DNA from: Streptomyces coacervatus
GTDB taxonomy: Bacteria > Actinomycetota > Actinomycetes > Streptomycetales > Streptomycetaceae
Assembly (NCBI RefSeq): GCF_029223485.1
Contig: NZ_JARHTP010000025.1
Location: 62,001 to 126,000 of the forward strand
Direction: 5' to 3'
DNA: 64,000 bases
Positions 17,546 to 26,400 of the stretch are shown piece after piece (position 1 is the first letter of the stretch; each line of letters starts with the position of its first letter). The notes under the pieces were generated by a model. That model made no database searches. It was not told the origin of the DNA and saw only the letters and a program-made list of their open reading frames with translations. The position numbers and the translations under genes were made by a program.

Positions 17546-18026
17546 TCGGCCGGGGCAGTTGGAGGTCGTCCTGGTCAAGGCGGGCCGGACAAAGATCCGT
17601 TACGGGGCGGAGCTGCTCGGCGACGACGGCACGCGCATCGTCGTCCGCGCGCCCTGGGCGGGCGACACCGTCCGCGACTTCGGCTTCGTCCGCTTCGAGC
17701 AGGGCGACGTCTTCACCGAGTACTACTGGCGCGACCGCTGGTACGCGGTGAAGGAGGTCCGCGACGCCGAGGGCACCGTGAAGGGCTGGTACTGCGACAT
17801 CACCCGCCCCGCCACGCTCTCCGGCACCGAACTGATCGTCGAGGACCTCGACCTCGACCTGTGGCGCTCCGCGGACGGCAGGGACGTGCTCCGACTGGAC
17901 GAGGACGAGTTCGCCGAGAGCGGGTTGCCGGAGACGGACCCGGCGGCCGCGGCCGCCGCCGTCGCCGCCCTGGACGAGCTGGAGACGCTGGCCCGCGGGG
18001 GCGGCTTCGACGCACTGCTGGCATGA
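17526..18026 (+). CDS. DUF402 / FomD-like nucleotide phosphatase family
   Basis: 166 residues. ATG 17526 lies inside the end of the previous gene and has a strong GGAGGT ribosome site 6 nt upstream. The DUF402 core includes YYWRDRWYAVKEV and the acidic metal-site run LIVEDLDLDLWRS, followed by VLRLDEDEF. Characterised members hydrolyse nucleoside di/triphosphates or nucleotidyl intermediates with a divalent metal (FomD in fosfomycin biosynthesis), so a nucleotide phosphatase is plausible. The stop is 5 nt from the convergent methyltransferase stop. Confidence 0.82.
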   Translation: MSANSADRPGQLEVVLVKAGRTKIRYGAELLGDDGTRIVVRAPWAGDTVRDFGFVRFEQGDVFTEYYWRDRWYAVKEVRDAEGTVKGWYCDITRPATLSGTELIVEDLDLDLWRSADGRDVLRLDEDEFAESGLPETDPAAAAAAVAALDELETLARGGGFDALLA

Positions 18027-18031
18027 GGGAC

Positions 18032-18646
18032 TCACACCAGCGCCACCACCGCGTACCGCTCGTCCGCCACCTCTCTCCCCCACAGCAGTGCGTCCTGCGA
18101 CAGCCGCTCCACACGTACCTCGCCGGCCAGCGGTGCGAGCAGGCCGGTGACCAGGTCGACGGGCAGGCCGACCGGGCTGACCGTCCCCCACACGCCCTCG
18201 ACCAGCACGAGCCGGCCGCCCGGGCGCACCAGCTCCCGCCAGTGCCGCAGGGCCCGGCCGGGGTCGGGCAGCGCCCACAGCAGGTGCCGTACGAGCAGGA
18301 CGTCGAAGCGCTGCTCCCCCACCGGCGGCGCCGCCGCGTCACCGACGAGGAACGCCGCGTCACGCCCGGCCAGCTTCGCTCTCGCGAGATCGACCATGGG
18401 CGGGGAACTGTCCACGCCGGTGACACGGTGTCCCTGCTCGGCCGCGAGGAGCGACAGACTGCCGGTGCCGCAGCCGAGGTCGAGGACGTCGCTCGGCCGA
18501 CCGGGGAGCCAGGAGGCGAGCCGGGCGGCCCAGGCCCGGCGCACCTGCGGGTCGCGCAGACCGTGGTCCGGCTCGTCGTCGAAGGTGGCGGCCTCCGCGT
18601 CCCAGTCCACAGCCGCCCAGCTCAACCCGTCGTTGTCGTTCTTCAT
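18032..18646 (-). CDS. SAM-dependent methyltransferase
   Basis: 204 residues from ATG 18646; upstream in-frame starts lack the domain and a ribosome site. The class I methyltransferase fold is clear: SAM motif I VLDLGCGTGSLSLL, motif II acidic VTGVDSS, and motif IV FDVLLVRHLLWALPDP. It resembles the small UbiE/Methyltransf_11 group acting on small molecules. The target is unknown and no pathway gene is adjacent. Confidence 0.87.
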   Translation of the reverse strand: MKNDNDGLSWAAVDWDAEAATFDDEPDHGLRDPQVRRAWAARLASWLPGRPSDVLDLGCGTGSLSLLAAEQGHRVTGVDSSPPMVDLARAKLAGRDAAFLVGDAAAPPVGEQRFDVLLVRHLLWALPDPGRALRHWRELVRPGGRLVLVEGVWGTVSPVGLPVDLVTGLLAPLAGEVRVERLSQDALLWGREVADERYAVVALV

Positions 18647-18786
18647 GAGCCCAAGAGTGACACCCGCCACTGACAGTCGATTCGTGACAGCCACCACAGA
18701 CAGGCCCGGACCGATGAGTCACCCTCCCGGAAAGGGTCTGCCTCCGTGAGAACGCGGAACACCGGCAGAACCTGAAGGAGGCAGCC

Positions 18787-18921
18787 ATGCGCCGCACCAC
18801 TGTGCAGAAGCCCCTGAGGAAGACGGACTCCCGCAAGGTCCGCGAGGAGGCCGACGAGCGTCCCGCCGGGCGCCCGGAGGTCCGAAAGGACATCGCACGA
18901 ACGTGGTGGCCGGACGGCTGA
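18787..18921 (+). CDS. Small basic protein (44 aa)
   Basis: An ATG at 18787 has an excellent AAGGAGG site ending 5 nt upstream, and the frame runs 44 codons with streptomycete codon bias to TGA at 18919. The peptide is highly charged (MRRTTVQKPLRKTDSRKV... ending ARTWWPDG) with no membrane segment or Cys. No family is recognised. The 140 nt upstream are free of genes and could hold a promoter. It ends 5 nt before the stop of the convergent GNAT gene. The ribosome site and compact fit argue it is real. Confidence 0.6.
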   Translation: MRRTTVQKPLRKTDSRKVREEADERPAGRPEVRKDIARTWWPDG

Positions 18922-18926
18922 AGCAG

Positions 18927-19376
18927 TCAGTCCAGCCGCTTGCGGTAGTGGATGCGGTCGTAGGGGCCGTCCACCCGCCGCTCCACGATCTCATAACCGA
19001 ACTTCGGATAGATCTTCTGGTTCTCCCACATCAGGGCGTTGGTATAGAGCCTGACCTCGGGCAGACCGAGCGCACGCGCGCGTGCGTCCACGAACTGCAG
19101 CAGCCGCCGCCCCACACCCCTGCCGTGCGCGTCGGGGTGGACGGCGATGTTGTCGAGGTACAGATGGCCCTCGTGCTCCTCGATCACGACCAGGCCGATC
19201 ACGGGGTCTCCCGTCACGAACACCCTCCCCGCGGCCACGTTCGCCGCGTGGTCCGCCTCCATGGGCTGCGGCACCACCCCGATGCGCTCGATGTAGTGGT
19301 GGTACGCGGCGTCGGTCACGGCCTTCACGGCCGCTACGTCGGCGGCGACGGCCGCCCTGATCTCCTCGTCGGTCAT
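18927..19376 (-). CDS. GNAT acetyltransferase
   Basis: 149 residues from ATG 19376; the longer ORF upstream runs into the promoter region of the LPMO gene. A complete single GNAT domain shows LDNIAVHPDAHGRGVGRRLL (motif A, acetyl-CoA pyrophosphate loop), the RLYTNALMWENQKIYPKFGY segment and the final RVDGPYDRIHYRKRL. It is typical of ElaA/RimI-like enzymes for small amines or protein N-termini. Substrate unknown. It is divergent from the LPMO gene across 170 nt. Confidence 0.88.
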   Translation of the reverse strand: MTDEEIRAAVAADVAAVKAVTDAAYHHYIERIGVVPQPMEADHAANVAAGRVFVTGDPVIGLVVIEEHEGHLYLDNIAVHPDAHGRGVGRRLLQFVDARARALGLPEVRLYTNALMWENQKIYPKFGYEIVERRVDGPYDRIHYRKRLD

Positions 19377-19546
19377 GCCGCGCACGGTATTACCTGATCC
19401 CAGGCTGAGCACTCCCTTAAGTCCACCATAAGGATCTCCATCACCCGCCTCCAGCAGGCGATTCCACGGTTTCTTGGGGCTAGCTTGCTGATCGCCCCCA
19501 CGGGTTTCCAGCCGCGATCCCAGTGACCGTTCCGAGGAGTTCCCCC

Positions 19547-20530
19547 ATGCCCGCACGCCGCAAGGCCGCCGTCGTCGTCGCCCTCGGCACCGCCCCGCTC
19601 GCCCTGACCGCCCTCGCCGCCGCCCCGGCGTCCGCGCACGGCACGATGGGCGACCCGGTCAGTCGGGTTGCGCAGTGCTACGCGGAGAACCCGGAGAGCC
19701 CGAAGTCGGACGCGTGCAGGGCGGCGGTCACGGCCGGCGGCACCCAGGCGCTCTACGACTGGAACGGCATCCGTATCGGCGACGCGAACGGGCAGCACCA
19801 GACGCTGATCCCGGACGGCAAGCTGTGCAGCGCGGACAACGAGGAGTTCAAGGGACTCGATCTGCCGCGCGCCGACTGGCCGGCGACGAGCGTGCACAGC
19901 GGCTCGTACACCTTCAAGTACCGCGTGACCGCACCGCACAAGGGCACCTTCAAGGTGTACGTCACCAAGGCGGGCTACGACCCGAGCAGGCCGCTGGCCT
20001 GGGCCGACCTGGATCTGGACCACCCGGTGGCGACGGCCACCGACCCGGTCGCGTCCGGCGGCTTCTACACCTTCTCCGGCAGCCTCCCCGCCCGCTCCGG
20101 CAAGCAGCTCCTGTACGCGATCTGGCAGCGCTCGGACAGCCCGGAGGCGTTCTACTCCTGCTCGGACGTCAGCTTCGGCGGCAACAGCGGCGGGACGGGC
20201 GGCAGTGGTACGCCGAGCAGCTCGTCCCCGACCGCCTCCGCCCCCTCCGACGAGCAGATCGAAGCCGGTGCCGCCAAGTCGACGGTCGAGCACCACGGTC
20301 ACGGTGACGCCGACGCGAGCACGTCGACGGACCCGACGACCACCGCTGCCGCCACGGCCAACGAGCCCAAGGCGGCCGGGACTTCGGAGAACCTCGCCGA
20401 GACCGGCGCCGACGGCAGCACCCCGTACATCGCCATCGGCGGTGCGGCGGCCCTGGCCCTCGGTGCGGCGGCGCTGTTCGCCTCGGTCCGCCGCCGCGCG
20501 AGCGGCGACGGCGGACGCCACGGCCGCTGA
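19547..20530 (+). CDS. AA10 lytic polysaccharide monooxygenase, sortase-anchored
   Basis: 327 residues from ATG 19547 with GAGGAG 6 nt before. A signal peptide ends ASA|H so that His31 becomes the mature N-terminus, the copper-binding histidine brace. The second brace ligand is probably His131 (TAPHKGTFKVY). This marks an AA10 (CBM33) oxidase that cleaves chitin or cellulose. A Ser/Thr linker leads to LAETG (283-287), a hydrophobic helix and an Arg-rich tail, a class E sortase signal, so the enzyme should be tied to the cell wall instead of released. From memory S. coelicolor SCO1734 is the positional counterpart. A strong terminator follows. Confidence 0.9.
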   Translation: MPARRKAAVVVALGTAPLALTALAAAPASAHGTMGDPVSRVAQCYAENPESPKSDACRAAVTAGGTQALYDWNGIRIGDANGQHQTLIPDGKLCSADNEEFKGLDLPRADWPATSVHSGSYTFKYRVTAPHKGTFKVYVTKAGYDPSRPLAWADLDLDHPVATATDPVASGGFYTFSGSLPARSGKQLLYAIWQRSDSPEAFYSCSDVSFGGNSGGTGGSGTPSSSSPTASAPSDEQIEAGAAKSTVEHHGHGDADASTSTDPTTTAAATANEPKAAGTSENLAETGADGSTPYIAIGGAAALALGAAALFASVRRRASGDGGRHGR

Positions 20531-20548
20531 CGCCGGCCCGGGAAACGC

Positions 20549-20583
20549 GGGGCCTGTCCGGCGGCTCAGGCCGGACAGGCCCC
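20549..20583. terminator. Bidirectional terminator hairpin
   Basis: 14-bp perfect stem GGGGCCTGTCCGGC / GCCGGACAGGCCCC with a 7-nt loop. It lies between the LPMO stop and the convergent lipase stop and probably serves both. Confidence 0.88.
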
Positions 20584-20593
20584 GGGATGTGCG

Positions 20594-21463
20594 TCAGCCC
20601 AGTGCGGACAGACAGGTGGTGGCGGTGGCGTGCGCCGGGTCCAGGGCGTTGGCCACCTCGTGGAAGGCGACCCGGTCGGTCAGCCCGATCAGGGCGTGCT
20701 CGGAGAGGTCGACCGCGCACAGGTTCTGCAGCAGCACGTTGTGCACGTCGGAACCGCTCAGGAACTGACTGCTGTACGGCGTGACCACCTCGTCGTACTT
20801 GGTGGCGATGACCGTGTAGTGGACGCCCGGGACGGTGTCTCCGCCCGCGTTGAGCTTGGTGAGGAAGGCGGATCCGACGATCTGGTCGGCGAGTCCGGGG
20901 GTCGACGCGGAGATCAGGTCCGCGGCACCGGGGAAGTACGGCAGCAGCTTGGTGAATCCGTCCAGGTCGGTGCCGTGGTTGTCGGGCGCGATGCCGACAA
21001 GGGCGTTCACCTTGGCGGCTCCGCCGAGGAACTTGAGGTAGTAGCGGGGCATCATGCCGCCCTGCGAGTGGCCGACGAGGTCGACCTTGGCGGCGCCGGT
21101 CGCGGAGAGCACCTTGTCGACGTAGGCGGAGAGTTGCTCTGCCGACTTGTCGATGGGACCGAGGCCGTAGAAGACGGGGACGCCCGACAACTGGCCGTAG
21201 TCGAGGGAGAAGACGCAGTAGCCGCGGTCCTCCAGATATGGGGCGAGGGCCAGCCAGTTGTCGACGGAGTTGGCGAGGGTGCCGTGGACCAGGACGACGG
21301 GCCGGGGATGGGTGGCGGACGGTTTGCAGGAGTAGTCGTTCCAGCCGCTCGACGAGGTCGCGGCCGTGTCGGCGGCGTGGGCGGCGGTGGCGGGGACGGT
21401 GGCGATCGCGGCGGTCAGCAGCAGCGCGGTCAGGGGTCTGAGGACTCGTTTCCAGGGCAGCAT
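20594..21463 (-). CDS. Secreted alpha/beta-hydrolase lipase
   Basis: 289 residues with a signal peptide ending AHA near residue 30. The lipase signature is LVHGTLANSVDNW (oxyanion loop) and VGHSQGG (nucleophile Ser). A likely acid lies in the IATKYDEVVTP region and a His in DLSEHALIG. The fold is that of the EstA/LipA group of secreted streptomycete triacylglycerol lipases, with Cys pairs (YSCKP, ...TTCLSALG) for disulfides. It hydrolyses extracellular esters. The upstream region carries a 14-bp palindrome of CRP type (21512-21525) and direct repeats of CGTAACTT. Confidence 0.88.
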   Translation of the reverse strand: MLPWKRVLRPLTALLLTAAIATVPATAAHAADTAATSSSGWNDYSCKPSATHPRPVVLVHGTLANSVDNWLALAPYLEDRGYCVFSLDYGQLSGVPVFYGLGPIDKSAEQLSAYVDKVLSATGAAKVDLVGHSQGGMMPRYYLKFLGGAAKVNALVGIAPDNHGTDLDGFTKLLPYFPGAADLISASTPGLADQIVGSAFLTKLNAGGDTVPGVHYTVIATKYDEVVTPYSSQFLSGSDVHNVLLQNLCAVDLSEHALIGLTDRVAFHEVANALDPAHATATTCLSALG

Positions 21464-21511
21464 CGTGTGATCTCCTTGCGGCTCAAGGGAGTTGCGATGG
21501 CCTTACGCCCT

Positions 21512-21525
21512 GTGATCCGGATCAC
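21512..21525. promoter_or_regulatory. Candidate Crp-type operator
   Basis: Perfect palindrome GTGATCCGGATCAC, ~50 nt upstream of the lipase ATG. The flanked form TGTGATCCGGATCACG resembles the TGTGA-N6-TCACA consensus of CRP/FNR proteins. Streptomycetes have a Crp, but binding here is inference. Confidence 0.4.
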
Positions 21526-21635
21526 GAAGGATGCTGTTCACTCGTCAAGTTACGGGCGAGTAGCTCAAGTGTGAAGTTACGCGTCAGTAAAAACTTCCAG
21601 TGATAACTGACTCGGCAGTAGCCGACACCGAACCG

Positions 21636-21905
21636 TCACCAGGCGGGCCTGATGGGCCCATGGGGCGCGATGCGCCACAACTGCCCCCACAACGCCCGCA
21701 CTTCAGCCTCTCCGAGCGCTTCACTCCACCCTTGCACCACCTCCGCGGCAGCCTCCTCCGCGGCCCGCGTACAGGCCCACCCCTGCTCGGTCAGCACGAT
21801 CAACTTGGCGCGCGCATCGGCGGGATGCGACCGGCGTTCGGCATACCCCTTTCGCACGATCTCGTCGACGAGCTGACTGGCTGCCACTGCGCTGCGCCGC
21901 TGGAC
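21636..21905 (-). pseudogene. MarR-family regulator remnant (N-terminus lost)
   Basis: The last ~88 codons encode the wing and C-terminal dimerisation helices of a MarR regulator: SQLVDEIVRKGYAERR, then HPADARAKLIVLTEQGW and a C-terminus ending GPIRPAW. The N-terminal helix and most of the recognition helix are absent. Upstream the frame runs into a 36-nt palindrome and unrelated sequence. The facing cupin gene has lost its 5' end too, so a deletion or replacement removed the shared 5' region of a divergent pair. Confidence 0.65.
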
Positions 21906-21923
21906 CCGTATGGAGTGAGCCCT

Positions 21924-21959
21924 GGGGTGAGGGGGACCGGCGCCGGTCCCCCTCACCCC
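21924..21959. repeat. 36-nt perfect palindrome
   Basis: Arms of 18 nt with no spacer: GGGGTGAGGGGGACCGGC followed at once by its exact complement. It lies at the break between the MarR remnant and the cupin remnant. It could be a terminator-like scar or the footprint of a mobile palindromic element. Confidence 0.85.
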
Positions 21960-22099
21960 GCGGCAACGGCGCAGCACGTGGTGTCCGACGACCACGGCGC
22001 TGCCCGGTGCCCGGAGAGGCACACTCTCCCCTTCCCGACGCTCGGCACTCCGCCCCAGGACAGCTGCCCACACCGCCTGCCGGCGCACAGGGCATGTGA

Positions 22100-22420
22100 T
22101 CCCGCACTGCCCGAGCGGAGCGGTACGGCAGTCAGGAACTGTGCGCCTGGCGCGGCGAGATCCCCGCCGGGACCAAGGCGCCGGTCCACACCGTCAACCG
22201 CGAGGAGATCTTCCATCTCCTCATCGGCGAACTGCTCATCACCCTGGACGGACACACCGACCGCATCACCGCGGGCGACACGGTCATCGTCAATCCGGGT
22301 GCGACCCTCGGTGTCGAGAACCCCACCGATCAGACGGCGATCTCCTGGGTCACCACATCCATCGGCCTGGAGGCGGTACTCGCCGACGGCACCCGGATCA
22401 CTCCCCCATGGGCCAACTGA
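22100..22420 (+). pseudogene. Cupin-domain protein remnant (start lost)
   Basis: An open frame from 22100 (preceded by TGA at 22097) to TGA 22420 encodes a cupin_2 barrel with EIPAGTKAPVHTVNREEIFH, GDTVIVNPGATLGVENP and an end at TPPWAN. No ATG, GTG or TTG start is available in the frame before the conserved region, so the 5' end is missing. The metal-binding His of cupin motif 1 (VHTVNREEIFH) is present. It is divergent from the MarR remnant, the usual arrangement of such a regulator and its target. Confidence 0.6.
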
Positions 22421-22437
22421 CCCTCCGACAGGAGGAG

Positions 22438-23448
22438 TTACGCCGCCAGCGCCCCCGGCCGCACCGCCCCCGGGCCGAACTTCGCCCGGACCCGGTCCGC
22501 GGCCTCCTCGATGCGGCGGACCTTCTCGTCCACCGGGTCGAAGGTGAGCTGGTAGGAGGCCTGTTCGGCGGGGCCGAGGGATTCGGCGCGGAGGGTGAGG
22601 GCGCGGACGCGGGCGCGTTGGAGGCCGAGGGAGTCGTACATGTCGTACGCGGTTCTGGTCAGGGCGGCCGAGTGGGCGGTGGGTTCCTTGAGGGTGCGGG
22701 TGCGGGTCGTCGCGGTGCGGTCGGCGTAGCGCGCGGTGAGGGTGAGCGTGCCGCAGACCTTGTCCAGGGCGCGCAGCCGGGCGCCCAGTTCCTCGGCGGC
22801 ACGGAGCAGCGCGCGGCGGTGCCGGTCCGGGGACAACTCGTCGCGGCTGAAGGGGCGTTCGGCGGCCAGGATGGGGGTCCCCCCGCTCGAGCGAAGCCGA
22901 GAGTGGGGGAGGGAGACGGCGTTCGGGACGACCCGGCCGCGGTCGATGCCGTTCGCCTTCTCGTGCAGTTCGCGGGCCGTCTTCGCGCCGATCAGGCGCT
23001 GGAGTGTGGAGAGCGGTGCGGCGGCGACCCGGCCCAGGGTGTCGAGGCCGTACTCGCACAGGGTGCGGGCCGTCGCCGTGCCGACGCCGGGGAGCGCGGT
23101 GACCGGGCGGTCCGCGAGGAACTGTGCGATGCCGTCCGGATCACCGGGGACCTCGCAGGTCAGCCCGGGCCTGGCCGCATCCAGCGCCACGCGGGCCAGC
23201 ATCGGGCCCGGCCCGGCGCCGATCACGCAGTCGACGCCGTACAGGGCGAGAGCGCGGACGCGGATCACCGACGCCAGTTCGACGGCGCTGCGCCCGAAGT
23301 ACCGCTCGGCGCCCCGCAGATCGGCCAGCGCCGCATCCGGCGGCAGCGCCTCCACGACCGGGGTGAACTCCTCCAGCAGCCCGAGCAGCCCCGGCAGGGC
23401 GGCCTCGTACGCCGGAGGCAGCTGGAAACGTACGCACACAATGGTCAT
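22438..23448 (-). CDS. imuB: ImuB-like Y-family polymerase homologue, N-truncated
   Basis: 336 residues. ATG 23448 overlaps the dnaE2 stop (ATGA), so translation is coupled. The part seen corresponds to the palm C-half, thumb (two HhH: ALPGVGTATARTL and STLQRLIGAKTARELH) and little finger of Y-family polymerases. The first catalytic Asp block (DxDxFFA) is absent and the SIDE motif is replaced by DAALADLRG, so polymerase activity is not expected. ImuB proteins instead bridge DnaE2 to the beta clamp at lesions. The 37-bp repeat lies in frame at 22873-22909. No imuA is nearby. Confidence 0.8.
   Translation of the reverse strand: MTIVCVRFQLPPAYEAALPGLLGLLEEFTPVVEALPPDAALADLRGAERYFGRSAVELASVIRVRALALYGVDCVIGAGPGPMLARVALDAARPGLTCEVPGDPDGIAQFLADRPVTALPGVGTATARTLCEYGLDTLGRVAAAPLSTLQRLIGAKTARELHEKANGIDRGRVVPNAVSLPHSRLRSSGGTPILAAERPFSRDELSPDRHRRALLRAAEELGARLRALDKVCGTLTLTARYADRTATTRTRTLKEPTAHSAALTRTAYDMYDSLGLQRARVRALTLRAESLGPAEQASYQLTFDPVDEKVRRIEEAADRVRAKFGPGAVRPGALAA
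22873..22909 (+). repeat. 37-bp dispersed hairpin repeat, copy A2 (in frame)
   Basis: Same GGGGGTCCCCCCGCTCG start and GAGTGGGGG end as copy A1, 37 bp. It is read from the other strand inside imuB as SLPHSRLRSSGGTPI, between thumb and little-finger regions. Confidence 0.85.
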
Positions 23449-26400
23449 CCCGCACTCCCCGGGCTCTGGTGCCACAACTTCCGTACCTGTGAGGGCTCTT
23501 GACCCGCCGGTCGCAGATCGGCCCACGGGTTCATTTCGTATCCGGTGGGCATGTGGATGCGTCGGCCCTGGGCCGGGTCCGAGCCATGCCCCTCCGGCAG
23601 CGGCTCCGCCAGCCGCTTCGCCACCTCGTCGAGGCCGCCCTCGGCGCGCAGTTCGACCAGTTCGGCGAGGTTCCAGGCGGCGGCGCCCACCACGCTGAGG
23701 CTGCGCGGGCCGCGCCGCTGCACCACTCCGCGCACCAGCAGCAGCCAGGAGTGGAAGACGGTGTGGGCGCAGGCGTCGTGGGAGTCGTCGAAGAAGGCGA
23801 GGTCGACCAGGCCCGTACCGTCGTCCAGGGTGGAGAAGATGACGCGCTTGCCGGAGCGGATCGGCGGGGTCTGCGTCGCCGCCTTGGCGCCCGCGACCAG
23901 GACCGTCTCGCCGTGTCTCGTCTCTCGCAGCCGGCGCGCGGAGACCACGCCCAGTTCGTCGAGGAAGGCTCGGTGGTCGTCCATCAGGTTGCGCGAGGCG
24001 TCCATGGACAGCACGCCCAGCTCGGCACTGAGTTTCTCGGCGGAGGACAGGTCCGGCAGCCCGGCGGAGGCGGTCTTCCGCCCACCGGCCAGGGGGAGTT
24101 GGCCGCCGCCCGCACCCCGGGCACCCCGATGCAGCTCGGTCAAGTGCAGTTGCAGATCACGGCGGTTGGCCCCGAATTCATCCAACGCACCCACCTGGGC
24201 GAGCCGTTGGGCGAGCGGACGGCTCGGTCGCGCCCGCTCCCAGAAGTCCAGCAGCGAGGCATACGGCTGCCCCTCCGCGATCCGCGCCGCCTCGGCCTCG
24301 CTGATGCCGTACACATCGGAGAGGGCCAGTCGCAGCCCCCAGACCTCCGATCCTGATCCGGATCCCCCCGATTCGGACACCAGTTCGATACGATGTGCGA
24401 CCGCCGACCGGTTCACATCCAACGGCAGCACCGGCACCCCGCGCCGCCGCGCATCCGCCAGCAGCAGCCGCTTCGGATACATCCCGGGGTCGTGCGTGAG
24501 CAGCCCCGCATAGAAGGCGGCCGGATGATGCGCCTTCAGCCATGCCGACTGGTACGTCGGTACGGCGAAGGCGACCGCGTGCGCCTTGCAGAAGCCGTAA
24601 CTGCCGAAGGCCTCGACGATCTCCCAGGTCCGCCGAATCGTTTCCGCGTCGTAGCCGTTGGCCGCCGCGTGCTGGGCGAACCACACCTTGATCCGCCCCT
24701 GCGACTCCGGGTCCGACAGCCCGCGCCGCACCCGGTCCGCCTCGCCGCGCCCGCAGCGGGTCATGATGGCGACGATGTCGATGATCTGCTCGTGGAAGAC
24801 GACGACCCCGTACGTCCCCTTCAGCGGTTCCTCCAGGTCCGGGTGGGGGTAGCGGACCGGCGCCCGCCCGTGCCGCGCCTCGATGAACGGCCGCACCATG
24901 TCGGCGGCGACCGGACCGGGACGGAAGAGGGAGATGTCGACGACGAGGTCGTGGAAGGTGGCCGGCTGCAGCCGCCCCACCAGGTCCCGCTGGCCCGGCG
25001 ACTCGATCTGGAAGCAGCCCAACGTCTCGGTGGAACGGATGAGTTGATATGTCGCCGGGTCGCCGCCCTCGACCGCGTCCAGGTCGATCCGCTCCCCCGT
25101 GGCCCGCTCCACCTCGGCGACCGCGTGCGCCATCGCCGACTGCATCCGCACACCCAGCACATCGAGTTTGAGCAGCCCGAGGTCCTCGACGTCGTCCTTG
25201 TCGAACTGCGACATGGGGAAGCCCTCGCCGCTGGTCGGCATGACCGGCGTACGGGAGAGGAGGGAGGCGTCGGAGAGCAGGACCCCGCAGGGGTGCATGG
25301 CGACTCCGCGCGGGAGGGCGTCGAGAGCCTCGACCAGCTCCCAGAGCCGTCCGTACCGCGCCCCTTCCCGCTGAAGCTCCCCCGCCAGTGCGCGCAGTTC
25401 GGGCAGTTCCTCCAGTGCCGCGCGGGCGTCGCGGGCGCGGATGTGCGGGAATGACTTGGCGATGCGGTCGATGTCGGCCGGGTCCATGGACAGAGCCGCG
25501 CCGACATCGCGGATCGCGTGGCGGACGCGGTACGTCTCCGGCATCGCGACCGTCGCGACCCGCTCCGTGCCGAACCGGTCGATGATCGCGCGGTAGACCT
25601 CCAGCCTGCGTGCGGACTCCACGTCGATGTCGATGTCGGGGAGCACGACCCGCTCCTTGGACAGGAAGCGCTCCATCAGCAGTCCGTGCTCGACCGGGTC
25701 GGCGTTCGCGATGCCGAGGAGGTGGTTGACCAGGGAGCCCGCGCCGGAGCCGCGGGCCGCGACCCGGATGCCCATGTCCCTTACGTCGTCCACGACTTGA
25801 GCGACCGTCAGGAAGTAGGAGGCGAAGCCGTGGTGGGCGATGATGTCCAGCTCCCGGTGCATCCGCTCCCAGTAGGCGCGCCTGCCGGAGTAGCCGTGCA
25901 GCATCATCCCGGCCGCCGCCCGTGAGGCCAGCGCCCGCTGGGCGGTGCGGCGGCCGGCGCCGACGAGGTGCGGCTCGGGGAAGTGGACGGCGCCCATGCC
26001 GAGGTCGTCCTCGGGGTCGACCAGGCACTCGGCGGCTGTCGCCTGCGTCTGCTCCAGCAGCCGGTGGGCGGTGTCGCGCCGGTAGCCCGCGGCCTCGACG
26101 ATCCGCTCGGCGGCGTGCAGCATGTCGCCCGCGCCCTTGAGCCAGGCCTCGCCGGAGTCCAGTTCCTTCGTCGGGTCGACGGGGACCAGCCGGCGGGCGG
26201 CGTCCAGGACGTCGGCGACCGGGCCGAGGCCGGGGTCGGCGTAGCGGACGGCGTTGCTGAGCACCGGGCGGATGTGCTGCTCGGCGGCGAAGCCGACGGT
26301 GCGGGCGGCCAGGCGCAGGGAGCCGGGGCCGGTGCCCTTGCGGCCGTGCCAGACCGCTTCGAGGCGCAGGGCGTCGCCGTAGATCTCCCGCCAGGGGGCG

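Noticed and set aside
21545..21570. tRNA-like GAGTAGCTCAAGTG segment
   Set aside because: It resembles a D-arm only; no acceptor stem, anticodon arm or T-arm can be built around it.
22438..23448. imuB as a pseudogene
   Set aside because: It lacks the catalytic N-terminus, but the frame is intact, coupled to dnaE2, and its reduced length agrees with my memory of streptomycete relatives; adaptor function remains plausible.
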